A DNA stretch of 64,000 bases from Dendrobium chrysotoxum. Its lineage: Eukaryota > Streptophyta > Magnoliopsida > Asparagales > Orchidaceae. Made by a program: the position numbers and the translations under genes. Positions 46,070 through 58,787 of the stretch are shown piece after piece. The notes beneath the pieces are model-generated. The model had not been told where the DNA came from. It saw nothing but the letters and a program-made list of their open reading frames with translations, and did not search any database. Location of the stretch: positions 96,281,264 to 96,345,263 of the forward strand of contig CM034314.1 in the NCBI GenBank assembly GCA_019925795.1. Direction: 5' to 3'. Within the stretch, counting starts at the first letter, position 1; the number at the start of each line of letters is the position of its first letter.

Positions 46070-47294
46070 TGGAGACGCATCTTCCACAAGAGTTATGCTT
46101 CTAGGATAATTAAATTTTCATTATTTTAATGATTTTTAAATATTTACTTATATATCATGAAATTTTTATATATTTAAATAATAACAAATTATTTATATTA
46201 AGATATATGTTTTATTTTAGATAAATTAATAATAATAATATTTTTATGCGATTTAATGATTAGTACATTATATATATATATAATGGTATTTTTGACAATA
46301 CCCTTTTTAATTGATTTCATATATGCATTAACTTATCTTGTTTTTTAATATAAATTATGGTAGTGTATAGTTTAATTTTATAATTTTAATCAAAATTTAT
46401 GATATTAATTTGAAAACAAGCGCGAAGAGCTAAGATGCCATGTCGACTTCTATAGGGAAGAATGATATGAGTTGAAGACTAGGACATCTTCACCTGAACT
46501 CTATACCTCTGTTTGGTGTCCACAAACTTCACAAATCGAACGGCAAATGACAAGTCATTCTCTCATTCGTGAACAGTACAAAGTCAATTTTTGCGTCGTA
46601 CTATTCACAGGCGCATTTTTTTGCGAAAACAGAAAAAGCGGATGGGAGAAAGGTTAGCGCGTGTGGTTGAGAAATAATATACACGAAATATTCTTTTTAT
46701 GTTAAGAAATTAAGTTCGACTTGAGATGAATCACTACATTTTAAAGTATTACTGTATTTTTTAGTGAAAAAATGAGTTTTTCTGCTGTAGATGATCTTAA
46801 GATGAATGGAATGAGAGAGAGAGAGAGGGGGAAGAGTTGTGAAATTTAAAAGTGATTTGACATGTAGTTCTCCGGTCGATGTAGAGCAATTAGAATACCA
46901 ATTTCTTTGTGTCTAATGAAGCTACAAGCTTCTCTCTAAGGAGTTCTTTGATTTGAATTACAATGGGTGTAAATTGTAAAGCATTTTAAATGTAAGTATT
47001 ATGAAAATATTGTTATTTGGTTGAAATAAAATAAATATATTATAAATTTTTTGTGTATTTGGAATGCACCATCTAGTGCAAATTTGGTGTATTTATAAAT
47101 CAATAAATTTGAGTGATTTCTAAATACACAATAAATTTATGATCATTGCCACCACCAACTCCCGACACCCGCCGATGTCGGTCTCCACCCTGGCTACCTC
47201 TGCTAACCCCTACAATACAACATCGCTAGCCACCACAACTACCATTTCCCTGCAACCATCAACATCCCAGTGTAGTTGGCCGTCATCCCTGTCA
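46070..47294. other. Intergenic AT-rich DNA
   Basis: No gene recognised. A gcgcatttttttgcg-type inverted stretch and a caaatcgaacggcaaatgac block near 46540-46640 resemble sequence at 40530-40740 (aaatcgaacgcc, tcgtactgctca), so a shared low-copy transposon is likely but its ends are unclear. A short GA-repeat lies near 46815. Confidence 0.4.
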
Positions 47295-47299
47295 CCAAC

Positions 47300-49869
47300 T
47301 ATCACGACCCGGCCCGGTGAGCTCGTGTAAACGAGGCGGGAACGGATGTCGTACGTTCAATACATGAACTATGCTTAATATATGCATTTAAGAAATCTCA
47401 ACACATTAAAAGAAAACTCAAAGCGCCTCTATACAACTTTAAATTTGAACTAAACTTTCATATCATTTCATGTCATTTCCACATTTGCATAGGTGGTTTT
47501 AAAAATCTAAAACATGTTAAACCACCCAAAAATAACTACAACTAAGAAAAACGTCAAAAGAATCTGTCAACCGGTATACGACGACTGTAGATGAACCTGG
47601 GGTTGTCAGTCATTTCTTACAGCAGGTTCTCCTAAAAATTTTCCAACACAAGGGAGTGAGCTAAAGCTTAATAGGAAAACTCTAATCCTAACATCTTCAC
47701 ATGTCTTTGAAATAAAAATTTATATTTTAAACTAAAGGTGAAATGCCTTAATTATTTTGCTTCACATGCCATGTTAAATTTCATATGTCATAGGAATGTT
47801 GGTTGACTCATAAATGCCACATATATTACATGTATCATATGTTTGGGTGCCTCATAAATGCCACATATATTGCATGTATCATATGTTTGGGTGCCTCATA
47901 AATGCCACATCTATTACATGTATCATATGTTTGGGTGCCTCATAAATGCCACATCTATTACATGTATCATATGTTTGAGTGCCTCATAAATGCCACATAT
48001 ATTGCATGTATCATATGCAGATTCATATATATTTTATACAACCGTACCGGAGTACCAGGGTGTACTGATCATGTACACAATATCTTTTTGGCCATTTATT
48101 TCTTTTCTTCTTTTGTCCCAAAAAGGGCCATATTGTTCCCGTATTTCTCATAAGAGCCATATTTATAAAGAACCATATTCGTGCTTTCGCACCATATTTG
48201 GTACTCCGCTTTTAATATACACAATCAATTTCATACTCTTTCCATGTAAGCATATGTGTACAAACTCTTACCATATAGGGGCATGTATGAAATGTAGCCC
48301 TTTTTTGTATAATAACCATTCATCATGACACGAAGTATGAAAGGAACTTAGAATGTTAAACATAAACAAAATATAAACAATGCCTTTGATATGCATCGCA
48401 TCTTCTAAGGATTTCACTTGCCATGTATCAATTAAGGAACAACATGAAATTTCCAAGAAGCAGTTACGTAAAGATCTCAAACATAAAGGTACAATAAAAT
48501 ATAAAGGAATATGATCATGTAGGAAAAGAGATTCCTACCTCAATTAGTGCCTTTGCAAGTGTCTTATCTTCACCACCTTTTTCTTAATCCCTCCTTTCAA
48601 ATCCTAAAAAAAAATTTACAACATAAGCCCTTTATGTCAAATTCCAAATTCCCTAATATCTCTCTCTTACTTCTAAAGGAATCGAACTTATCACATAATA
48701 CATAACATAACCTAATTATAGCATTTTTCCTTTAATTAGGATTTAAATTTTCGGATTAATATAAAAATCCAATATATTGGAACCCAAAATATTCATATAT
48801 GCTTATCTTACAATTTGAATCATTTCCCCTAACATCTATCATACTAACCCTAATATATTTTTTGGATTAAAATAATGTGAAAATTAGAAAAATTATTTTC
48901 TCTTAGGAAAAATTCATTTTTTTCCTTAAGCATGCTTCTAAACCCTTCATAACAACATTCCGCAATAAATTTTAATTGTTCATGAAAAGCCCTCATTTTC
49001 AAACTTAAAATTTTTCATGCAAGTTTAATTTAAACCCATAAGAAGCTTTCTAATATCTATAGAAATCATTTTTGTGAAGAAAATTTCAAAGAAATTTCGT
49101 TTTGGAAAAAGCCCTAATTTGAAAGTCCAAAATTTTTCTTACGATATTCAATATGAAGGCTTAGAATTATGCTCACATACACTCCCTAACATTCTCCTAT
49201 GAAAACCCCTTCATTTAAGCAAACCCTAGTTTTGAACTTTGAAAATTCTTTAAGAAAATTTCATATTTCATAGAGAAAAACCTTCCCTATAGTTTTTCTT
49301 TTAAGCCTTTGAGTTTTGAGCAAACCTTAAAAATTTCTCTTACGAAAATCTTTTCAAAAATCTAGAATTAGTTAAAGCAAAACATACCTTAACCTATCCC
49401 AAGCATTCCCCTTTGATTTCTCCTAAAACCACCGCCAGAAAAGCCGCCGGCCGCCGCCTCTGCCAAGCTCTTGTTGCCCCTCCTCTTCTCTCTCGCTCAC
49501 TCTCTTCCTTCGGCCGCAAGAAACCACAAGGGACCGAAGGAATCGGTCCCTTAGTGAAATAAGGGACTTAAGGGATCATTAGAGGAGACAATTACGCATG
49601 TACCCCTTTTCATATGAGTTCTCTATTATCTCAAGAAGGGTAAAATGGGTAGAAAGGCTAAAAATTACTTAAACCATCTTCGAAAATTTTTAATTCTCAA
49701 ACGGCGCAAAATTTTATATAAGTTCTTTACATCATTTTGATCGAAATTTTGTGCCGAATTTAATAAAATTTATTTCGTAAATTTCCGACGACTTTGAATT
49801 TCGCCTAAATTTGTCGCGGTGCATCAAAATGCGTGCGACGCATTCGAACGATAAATTTCGGGTTTTACA
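47300..49869 (-). mobile_element. Solo LTR, 2570 bp
   Basis: A 5-bp target-site duplication, ccaac, flanks it at 47295-47299 and 49870-49874. On the minus strand it begins TGTAAAACCCGAAATTTATC and ends CGGGTCGTGATA, where the usual CA end has become TA. These ends are typical of plant Ty3/gypsy LTRs, and no internal genes are present. Minus-strand sequence from 49560 to 49400 has a GC-rich leader (Ser/Arg/Gly codons by chance). A 44-bp tandem array lies at 47807-48026. Confidence 0.87.
47807..48026. repeat. 44-bp tandem array, five copies
   Basis: Units begin with ctcataaatgccacat at 47807, 47851, 47895, 47939 and 47983, an exact 44-bp period. Units differ at a few sites (atatatt/atctatt, ttaca/ttgca). 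It lies inside the solo LTR. The plus-strand frames across it (MPHLLHVSY...) only mirror the repeat. Confidence 0.93.
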
Positions 49870-49874
49870 CCAAC

Positions 49875-51078
49875 TGTCACTGGCCAACCTAATCTTTGGA
49901 GTTTATCATACATTCATTTTAATTTATATGTTACATTTCTTTTATACTACATTTCTTTTTCAACTAGCTAAAAAACCCAAAATATAACTCTCACTCTCTC
50001 TCTCTCTAGCTCCTTGTGTATGTGCTCCTAGAAACTCAAGTTATATTTTACTGGTGTATAAATCTTGGCTTGAGTTCTTTCCTGCCCATAAAGGCTCAAA
50101 AAATGTGGCTATTCATAAGTGTTTGATTGGTCACAACAGTTTTGAGTTAGCTAGCTTGTCCATCTTTTTAAATCCTAACACATGAATGACATCAATAAAC
50201 ACTTTTTCTGCTAAAGTGCCCTTTGTTGTTCTTTCAAGACTTCATCTTTTTCTTCAAACACCAACTTCTGCAACTTTGTAGTAGTGACTGATGCCCGAGA
50301 GGAAGAGGCAAAAAGGATAATACAACCACAACAAATGACCATGCCAGTGTTGGAATTAGAGAATTGTATATTATTATTGCCTAAAAATTGGTGGTGGTAG
50401 AGAGATAGAGTTTTATATTTTACTATTATATGAATATCCGTCACATACATAGATAAAAGAGTATTACAAGAGTTACTAAAATTTTTACCTAAAAAACTAG
50501 AAACGAAAATCCATGAGGTTTATCTTATTTAAAATAATTTCACTGGCATATGCCATTAATTACAAATTTTGTCATTCCAGATGATTGAGAGAGATACTGA
50601 TACAGTATAATATATAATAGACACAAAACTATTTTCATTGTTGGAAGTTGAAAGGGATTATGGTATGAGAGTTGTCTTCAAAAGATCATTCTTAGCATTA
50701 ATAATTTTGTCTTGTTAAGACTTTTAATTTGACAATGAGTTTACAGGAATCAAAGAATAGATTATCCTGATTTTGATTGTTAAATTTTAGTTCAAATATG
50801 CTTGAAAATTTATGTCAAAGTAATTCTTTGATGACTTATCAATTAATAATTATGAAGTAATTGAATTTTTAATTTTTCATGTCAACTCATGTTAATGATA
50901 ATCCATGATTAATGTAGACAATGATTTTAGATGTACAAAATATGTGAATCAAGCTTAGGTTTCTAACTATCTTATTAATTATTCTAAGAGGCTTTATTAA
51001 TGACTTTACATGTGTAATATAAATGGATTTCACATTGCTTATAATAATTTAGTATTTTATAAAATTAAGGCTTTAAAT
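49875..51078. other. Intergenic AT-rich DNA
   Basis: No gene recognised. A minus-strand frame at 50211-50450 ends with KLQKLVFEEKDEVLKEQQRAL, which looks like a short coiled coil, but it lacks flanking exons or family resemblance and is not called. Confidence 0.4.
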
Positions 51079-51978
51079 TTAGGGGCTGTTTGGTTTGGAG
51101 GAAATGTGAATGCAAAATATAGTGAATGCTTTGCTTTTTCACTTTTTGGTATTTGGTTGGTCGCGAAGTAAAGTAAATTATTGATGTATTCATAACTCCC
51201 CGCATTAGTTTATTTTTCGTTTAAAGCGAATCCGCTCAAAACCGAACGTAAAAGGAATTTTACGGGCGAGAGAGAGCAGCCTGCGAAACACATATTTGTT
51301 TCTTCCTCCTCCAGCGGGAACCATCATCATAGTGGAGATCTCAACCTTTGCCGCCCTTGAAATCATGCCATGCCATGATTCAACTCCATCGTTGCTGTTC
51401 GACTCCACTGCTCGACTTGCAAGTAGGAAGATCCATTCATCTCCATCATTGTTGTTTGACTATGCTGCCTTTCGCACATAAAATCACGCCCTTCCTCTTT
51501 CATTCGCTCGGTTGCGCACGCAAGGGCCTGATGATCCACACGATTCTTCCAATTCACCCGCATCTACTTCGAAGCGGCGGATGGGACTGGCTTGATCGAA
51601 GTGGGGGCATGGATGAGATGCTCCTTTATTACTCCGAGGTATGCCTTTCTACTTCTGAGCAAACTTAATGTATGTCACTCCGTGCGGGAACCTGGAGCCG
51701 TAGGATGGGCGAACCACCTCGTGCGGGAACCTAGAGTGGCAGGTGTGTCTTCTGTGTTTGATTTTTCTGAGAATGTTAAACCGACTGTTGATCAATTGGG
51801 GGACTTCAATATGATAAATAAATTCAGTTTGGGAATAGGCAGAGTAGGCGCTCTATTAAATGTCTCATCCAAATGGACTTCCGATTTTACTTCACTCTGC
51901 ATACATCCAACAAAATAGAAAAAACAATTCCATTACATTCACTTTACAGACAACCCATTTGTCCCATGTATTTACTTT

Positions 51979-53097
51979 TGTTGCAGACTAGAATATACGC
52001 GGCAGTAGAGTAAAAAATATAACGTCTTAGCAATGTACGTATTACCAGCACACCAACAGATAGTTGAGGGAGAAACACCAGAAACTTTTTACTTGGAAAA
52101 CCCGGAAAGGGAAAAACCACGGGGCCTGGCCCAGATGAGAATAATTCCACTAAGTTTGGGTTGATTACAGAGTTTGATTCGCTCCTTTACTTGGATACGT
52201 TGGAATTATAACAGATGAATCGGCAAAAATACAGCAATGATTAAGAAGAGCTTCAACATCGATCAGAAAAACTCTAGCAGCGATCAGATGGAAAGTTTGG
52301 CAAAAGTCAGAATAATTTCCGTTGATGGTCGGCAGAAACTCCGGCGGTGGTCGACAGGAACTCCGACGGTAGTCCGAAGGAACTATGGCGGTGGTTGGTG
52401 GCAACTCCGGCGGTGGTCCGAAGGAACTTCGGCGGTGGTCAGCAGGAACTCCGGCGGTGGTTAGAAGGAACTCCAGCGGTGGTCGGCAGGAACTTCGATG
52501 GTGGTTCGAAGGAACTACGGCGGTGGTCGGCAGGAACTACAGCGGTGGTCGGTGGCAAGAGCTCCCAAATTCCTCCATTCATTTTCTTCTTCTCTTTCTT
52601 CTCCTCCCCTTTTCATGAAAAGAGTGGGCTATTTATAATTTTTTTAGAGTGGTATGACTTGTAAATAAATGGAGGATCAAGGTCAAAATTAGAGTGGTTT
52701 GAATGGACGGCCGATATTGATCCTCTTGATCATGGACCGTTTATTGGTCATTTGAATGCCTTAATGATATCGGAATTCAGTGATCTTGGGCTCGTTGGAT
52801 TCGTCTCGTCGAGCCGCTCGATTAGACTATAAGCATGTCAAGTTTAGATACCATTTAGTAATCCAAATTATGATTTGAATCTTCCGAATGCGCTTTGGGT
52901 CCTTGATTTGGACTCATTTGGGCTCGGATTGAGTCGAATTTGGTGTTGTTGGGTTCGTATTTTTGAGACGTTTAGTTTGACTATAAGCTTGCTGAAATCG
53001 GAGTTCAAATGGTCTCCGATTAATTTTTAAAGCTTCCAAGTTGAGTTTTCCTCAAGATTCATGTCCAATTCAGATATATTTTTTTACTGATATATCA
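51979..53097 (-). mobile_element. Solo LTR, 1119 bp, nested in the Harbinger-like element
   Basis: A 5-bp target-site duplication, acttt, flanks it at 51974-51978 and 53098-53102. On the minus strand it begins TGATATATCA and ends TCTGCAACA. A TATA box (attataaatag) lies near 52630-52640 in minus orientation, then a leader with a 22-bp array. The same family occurs on the plus strand from 62615. No internal genes remain. Confidence 0.9.
52337..52556. repeat. 22-bp tandem array, ten copies
   Basis: Exactly ten units of the type aactccggcggtggtcggcagg (consensus varied at about six positions) fill 220 bp. It lies just downstream of the LTR TATA box on the minus strand. Alternate units often end gaagg or cagg, hinting at a 44-bp higher-order unit. 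Confidence 0.93.
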
Positions 53098-53532
53098 ACT
53101 TTACACTGTATTTATTATTTTAATTTATATTGCATTTACTTTACAACTAACCAAACAACCCCTTAAAGATTATTAAATGTCATTAGGTGATCAAAGATGC
53201 TTCAAATGCTACATGATTTTTAAAAATATTATACTTTGAGACAAATATAATTTTTATTGATATTTAAGCCAATTAAATCAAACCCATATATATGTCACAT
53301 ACCTAAGACTCTGAATAAAAAAGTCCATAATTGATATCCAAAACCCTCAATCAAAATGAGCTGGGGAGACAAATATGATAATCAGCCTAATTTTCTCTAA
53401 CAATCCGGAACAGCATATGGGCATTGAAGTCTATTTGGGTTCCGGTAGTCTGGAATCTGAGTGGCCAGAGATGGGTAACCAGTAACCTGCCGAACCAGGC
53501 AAAGTGTAAGTGGTGAGAACTGAGAGTTTGAC

Positions 53533-53757
53533 ATGGGAATCGCTGGCGGTACAGACAGCAGCAGTGGAGAGGAAGATGGCGACGCCGAATGGAAAGCGGC
53601 TATAGATTCTGTTACTGCGGTTGACGTTTCTTCTTCCTATGGTCTCTCCAAGTTCCACGCGACCGCTAGCAACGGCGGTTCATTGGGCGTCGGCCACTCA
53701 AACCATGAAGATGAGAAGAAAACGAAGGCCCCTGGCATCAAGCTGTATCAGATTAAG
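53533..53757 (+). CDS. Unknown-function gene, coding exon 1
   Basis: Residues 1-75, MGIAGGTDSSSGEEDGDAEW to KAPGIKLYQIK. Donor AAG/gtgcac, phase 0. Intron 1 (2.9 kb) holds a 65-bp degenerate repeat near 54166-54330 and a MITE at 56275. Confidence 0.85.
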
Positions 53758-56700
53758 GTGCACACCTTCTGTTTAACTGGACTGAAATATGACATTTTAC
53801 AAACAGTTTTTTTTTTGTCCATAGGGTTTCTCACTTGATTTAGGTTTTGTAGAAAAGAAGTATATTTTCAGTGAATGGTAACGCCTTGATAAGGGTTGTG
53901 GTTCTTCGGTTCTTGAAAATGCATCCATGGTATAACTGGTTATTGTATGTGATAGCAATGAAAACTTTGTGAAGTTTTCTTCTAAAAATGCTGCTCATCT
54001 TTAGATCTAATGTAGTTTCTGTTAGGATGAGTGGAATTTGAGTGAAATGAAAACGGCCTCCCCCGATATATAGTCGCTTGATCTCAAGACCACCGTTGCC
54101 CGTCCATCGACAACCGCCGACATTATCGCCTGTTTTTGCCAAAAACGTCGACGAACACCATCCCTATAAGGCCGATGCACACCGTTGATATAAACGCCAT
54201 GCCCACTGACTTTGTCGCACGTCTCCCCACCAACGTCGATGCATGCTGTTGACACAAATACTGAAGTCCTCTGACTTCATTGGATGTCGTTACCAACAAT
54301 GTCGGTGTGCGTTATTGTCGATAAAACGGAGCTCGTTGTTGACAACTCAATATGAACGTCAAGGTTTATATAGTGAACTACAGAACATACCATGAACTAA
54401 CTTCAATGCCACAAGCTGTTCCAACTTCTACCGTAAAATTCATTTTCTGTACTTCACGTTTGCTACATTATATAAACACCTTCCCCAGTTACGGGAAAGG
54501 GCATCGTTTGTAACAGATGACATGCATTAGTGAAATCATTTCAACTAGACTAGACCCCATGATATTTTCTCTTTTCGAGTTTTTTACGTAATAACTTTCG
54601 TGTATCTTGCAATATTATTTTATCTGAATTTGGATCTTCGTATAAAGCTAAGATGTTAAATTATCTCATTCTTTTGTTATGAATATTCTGGCACAGAACA
54701 GTTGGAAATTGAAAAAAACTCAGAAACACTGCCAGGTTAGTTACATAGGAGCTTGTTCATACAAAAAATTACCTTTGGGTAAGATGAGTTATTGGTACTA
54801 GAATATTAAACCTTTAATCATGAGATCTGATTAGAAACCACTGTGGAATCATCTATTCATAATTCTTTGGAATGTGAAAATGAATGAAAGAATTCATAGG
54901 CATCACTATCTCCTGCCGTAGGAAATGTTGGAAAGTTTAAGCACATTGAAAATTTCCAATAGGAATTTTTATTCTGAAGGGTTCAGGCAACTAATTAATG
55001 ACTAACAATACATTTAGATCCCTAGTTTGTGCTCTGAATCTCTTAGCAAGTGGATCCTGAACGAGGATCATACCCTGTTAGTTCCTAATGAAGTACAAAG
55101 GATTCCACCCAACTAGAATATACTAAATCCATTATCTTAGCTTGTTGAAGAATATACTTAGCTTGTTGAAGAATATACTGATTAATGAGGTTCTTTTGGA
55201 GAAGCCTAATTTTATTATCCTTTATTTATTGAAGTACAAGAAAGAAATTAAGAAGTGAAGGCTTTTTTTTGGCAGACCACAATAATAGAGGAAACATAAT
55301 CTATAATGTGATGAAAGATTTTCTATCTTTCCAAATCTCTAAGTTTTCCTAAGGATTTGTATGAACCAAAAAATTTACTTTCTTTTAGGCTTTTAGCTTG
55401 AGCTGGTGGATTAGCATATGACATTTCAAGTGCAAGAGACTCAAGTGGTCTGGATGGTCGGAATACTTTCGGATGATACCAACCAAAATTATTGTAATCA
55501 CTAGTTCTTAGCAAGCCAGAAATCCTCTACAAATCCTATCACTATTGCAGACCTCAGTCTCGAAGTCTCAAATCATAAAGGAGTAGAAATAGGAGCTGAA
55601 AATCTCGTAACGAAGGATTGGAGTGGCTGAACGGTCATGATCTTATCTCGAGCAAGATTGCAGAATTTCCAAAGCCGAGGGAGTCGTGAAAATCCCGCAT
55701 CAAATCTGTATCCAGCATACTAGTAAACAGATCTGTCATATACAAAAAGAAAAGTTAAAATATTTGCAATCTGCATCCAGTATATGAGCAAACGAATCTG
55801 TCATATACAAGAAAACATGAATATTTTGCAAAAGGTGATCGTTCTTTCATTTGATTTTAATCCTTTGTTTTGTTATGAATCTTTTTTGTCATTTTTGGAC
55901 TATCTTTTTTATTTTTTTTGGACATATTTGCGAACTTCGCATATCATAAGAATGTTTTGTGCATTATGTTGCTTTAATTTTGAGAACTATAATTTATCAT
56001 AGCTCATTTTAAAATCCTTTTACACAATGAGAACACTGTTTTAAAGATTTATTTTAATTTTGATGGAAGATATTTCTTAGTTTTAATATAATTGTATATA
56101 TGTTAATTTTGTTTGCGATGTCCCACCCATGTTTGCATCATATATATTTTCAAGAAAGGGTGTGCCCCCTACCTGGGTGGTGTTGTATTCATTTCAGCTG
56201 CTGTGCATCATGGATCCATTGTACATAGGTCACATCCTTCCCTTGGATGTTAGTTTAGAAGCATTTTGATTTTCTTAGGTTTCATTTGGGACAGCTTTTA
56301 ACCACTGCTTTTTTACTGCTTTCAAGAAATTTTTGTACTAGAAAGCTGCTTTAGAAAGTAGTAAGAAAGTTGTCTCAAATAAAATCTTAGCCCGCTGCTG
56401 CCATGATTGTACTAGAACTTAAGTGTAATAATTGCTTATAACTATTTCATGTTTATCCGATTTAGGTTTTCATGCAAGCCTTTCCATTACCATCTTGTCC
56501 CCCAGCTACAAACTGTGTTTGAGTGATGGCCTGCATGAGTTTTAATAAAGTTAACTATTATTTGAATGCAAATTACCGATCATCTATATCCTCATTTGTG
56601 ACTTTTTTACATTGCGAGTGCTTGTAATTGCAGGCACAAAAGCTTTTGGATGATCTTCTGGACAAGAACATTGAGATGGTTACAACTCATATTCCTCATA

Positions 56701-58165
56701 ATGATAATCATCAGTCAGATGGAGGTCTCGTCAGATTATTTAGAAAAGCCCCCCCTGGGATGAGACTGGATCCTATTGGTATGTGCTAACCTTATATGAT
56801 GCCATTCTTACATCACCATTGATCACCAATGCAGGTTTATGAATGTCCCCAGATCAAGATCCAGGACCTCAGAAGAAGCCTAAGATTATTCCTGGAGAGG
56901 ATATTGATGAAAAATCCAAGAAGGTAACAGTGCTTAAAACTCCTGCACGACTCACGATTTTGGTCACTTTATGCTTTATTATTATTGATTACTTCATTAG
57001 TAATTTCAGTTTCGATGCAATATCCAATCTGTTGCTGTCAATGGTTCTGATATAGTGGCTGCTGCTAGACTAGCTTGCCAGAGTTCATTGGCTAGATGGG
57101 AAGCTAGAGACACTGCAGCAAAGGCAGCAGCCAAGTGTGAGGAAGAAAGAGTTGCAGAATTGAAGAGAATTAGAGGAGAGAAATGGCTCCCTTCAGTCGC
57201 AAGAGAAATGAAGGTTAGCTTTCTAACAACCATGAAACTGCACGCTTCAGAGCATTTGGATGGTAATATTGTGAGCCTTTATACTATTAAATTCCTTCTG
57301 ACTCCCAAATCCATCTGTTTCCATGCTTCTAGAGTGACACAGATTAATGGAGTAGCTTGCTTGTTAGCCCAAGCATTTGGATTTAGAGAGGCGGTTCATG
57401 CAATTATTGTGCTATTAGTGTTTGCTGAACCAGAGGGATTCATGTGAGTATTGACATCATTCAGAGCATCAGGTTCTATGCGATACATTTCTGAAGCTTT
57501 GGGCAATCTTTTTCAAATCGCCATAGAACTTCATTAGTTTATTTATCACATATTGTCTTAGTAAGATCTCTTATAATACTTAGTAAGATCTCAACCATTA
57601 GTTTCAACACAGTTATTATTGTTCTTATTAATTCATCCGTATTGTTAAAACTTTACAAAGATGCATGAATCTCAGTTAGAAATTATGATTCCATTAAAGA
57701 AATTAATAAACATGTTAATGTCGATATAACTCCATACAATATAACAGAGCTCTTTAAATCGTTAAATGTTCAATGATTCTTCTCCTGAGATGATCCTTAC
57801 AAAAATCCAACGCCAAAATTCTCAGCATGGGATCAGAAGTACTTACAGGAGAAATTTTATAGAAGAGAGAATCTGAATTGCTTAAAAGATCAATGTACTC
57901 TTTTCTGATACTTAAGAGATAAATTATCTCTTATCATAGTGGCAGTACTTCAATTTTGATTGAATCACTTAAATTTTGTCTTTTGTTTTCTGTTTATTTA
58001 ATTTCAACTATTTTTGTTCAATTATGATTGTAGAGAAATGGAGAACTGATGGAGAACGTTCATTTTAAGAATCATACTAGAGGGCCATCCAGTGCTTGCT
58101 CATATGTTAGAGCAAGTGTAGCCAAGATTGCTAAAATGCAAGCACCCCTACACACTATTACATAA
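53533..58165 (+). CDS. Conserved plant protein of unknown function (five exons, 258 aa)
   Basis: Exons 53533-53757, 56634-56778, 56853-56923, 57010-57213 and 58034-58165 total 777 bp including the stop. All junctions are GT-AG and keep phase. The start is MGIAGGTDSSSGEEDGDAEW. The product is acidic at the N terminus, then LYQIKAQKLLDDLLDKN, then a basic linker with PKIIPGEDIDEKSKK, then an Ala/Glu/Lys-rich helix (ARWEARDTAAKAAAKCEEER) and VAELKRIRGEKWLPSVAREM. I recognise this layout as a plant family annotated only as uncharacterised. The charged helix suggests a coiled coil, and the basic clusters suggest a nuclear location, but neither is shown. Exon 5 (RNGELMENVHF...LHTIT) is the least certain; reading on past exon 4 would instead give a different C terminus. 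It is divergent from the channel gene, 7.5 kb away. Confidence 0.8.
54166..54330. repeat. Degenerate ~65-bp tandem repeat in intron 1
   Basis: About 2.5 diverged units starting gccgatgcacaccgttgat, gtcgatgcatgctgttgac and gtcggtgtgcgttattgtc. The stretch is GC-richer than the intron around it, so it is probably part of an inserted element whose ends were not found (about 54040-54360). Confidence 0.5.
56275..56390. mobile_element. MITE (family M), intronic copy
   Basis: The left end TTAGGTTTCATTTGGGACA is inverted against the right end (reverse complement TAAGATTTTATTTGAGACA). Both arms continue with actttcttactgctttc-type sequence, so the element can fold. It shares ends with 58788, 58924 and 59058. 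A possible cttag duplication borders it. It lies in intron 1 of the unknown-function gene. Confidence 0.7.
56634..56778 (+). CDS. Unknown-function gene, coding exon 2
   Basis: A 145-bp exon, residues 76-123, AQKLLDDLLDKNIEMV to KAPPGMRLDPI, plus the first base of codon 124. Acceptor attgcag/GCACAA, donor ATTG/gtatgt. Confidence 0.85.
56853..56923 (+). CDS. Unknown-function gene, coding exon 3
   Basis: A 71-bp exon completing Asp124 and encoding QDPGPQKKPKIIPGEDI then DEKSKK. The nearer upstream acceptor (gcag at 56834) would bring in an early stop, so tccccag/ATCAAG is chosen. Donor AAG/gtaaca. Confidence 0.8.
57010..57213 (+). CDS. Unknown-function gene, coding exon 4
   Basis: A 204-bp exon, 68 residues, FRCNIQSVAVNGSDIVAAAR through LKRIRGEKWLPSVAREMK. 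Contains the most conserved helical part. Acceptor tttcag/TTTCGA, donor AAG/gttagc. Confidence 0.88.
58034..58165 (+). CDS. Unknown-function gene, coding exon 5
   Basis: Acceptor gattgtag/AGAAAT gives 43 in-phase residues (RNGELMENVHFKNHTRG...LHTIT) before TAA. It is chosen because it is the first long in-phase frame with a good acceptor. Transcript data would be decisive. Confidence 0.6.
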   Translation, partial: RNGELMENVHFKNHTRGPSSACSYVRASVAKIAKMQAPLHTIT

Positions 58166-58787
58166 AGTTTTCTGCTTAGGCGCTCTTCTCATCTTTTTTT
58201 TATCAGTGAAGGGGGGAATCCAATACGTCCATTATTGATAAAAATGATGAATATTTTTGTATAGATCTCGATAATGAATTGAATATCGTCCTCTCAAAAT
58301 CTGTAAGTAGATCTTGATTTTACTCATTTTTAATTCTAGAATTTTGACTACTAGAAGTCTATATGACCCTCCTCGCAGTATCTTGATATGCCTTGCTTCA
58401 TAGATTCCAGTCATTCGTTGCCAATTGGCTATCAAGTTCTTCTCCAAGGAGATTATTTCGACTGATTTTGATCATCCACACAAGTTTTTCGTCTAATTCT
58501 TCTTCATTCTAGGGAGGGAGAGGAGTTATTTCGACTGCTATTCTTCATTTCTCATTTTTTTTAGTCAACTGCTGGAGGCTCATTCCTTCCAAAAGGAAGT
58601 TTGCTTATGATGACCTTTTGTCACCATTTACATCTAGTGTACACCCAAAATCGCTCATGTGGAGTCCTGCTTAATTTGACTGATCAGGAGAAGTTGGCAT
58701 CATAGACCAAATTTGCAAAAAAAAAACAAAAAGGTTCTATTAATCATATGATTAACTAGAAGAAGTCGGTATCTTCTTATTGAATTC

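Larger units (their letters stand above)
51082..53162. mobile_element. PIF/Harbinger-like element with a nested solo LTR
   Basis: The termini are GGGGCTGTTTGGTT and, reverse-complemented on the right, GGGGTTGTTTGGTT, flanked by a 3-bp TTA target-site duplication (51079-51081, 53163-53165). Both are characteristic of PIF/Harbinger (Tourist-like) elements. Subterminal sequence is also mirrored (tgaatgcaaaatata against taaatgcaatataaa). Without the LTR it is about 0.96 kb and has no transposase, so it is non-autonomous. The interior holds short open frames without recognisable similarity. Confidence 0.82.

Noticed and set aside
50211..50450. Minus-strand frame with a coiled-coil-like end
   Set aside because: Isolated, without partner exons or family resemblance.
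52237..52664. Repetitive Gly/Arg/Trp-rich protein
   Set aside because: A by-product of the 22-bp array. The period is not a multiple of three, so all three frames give similar peptides.
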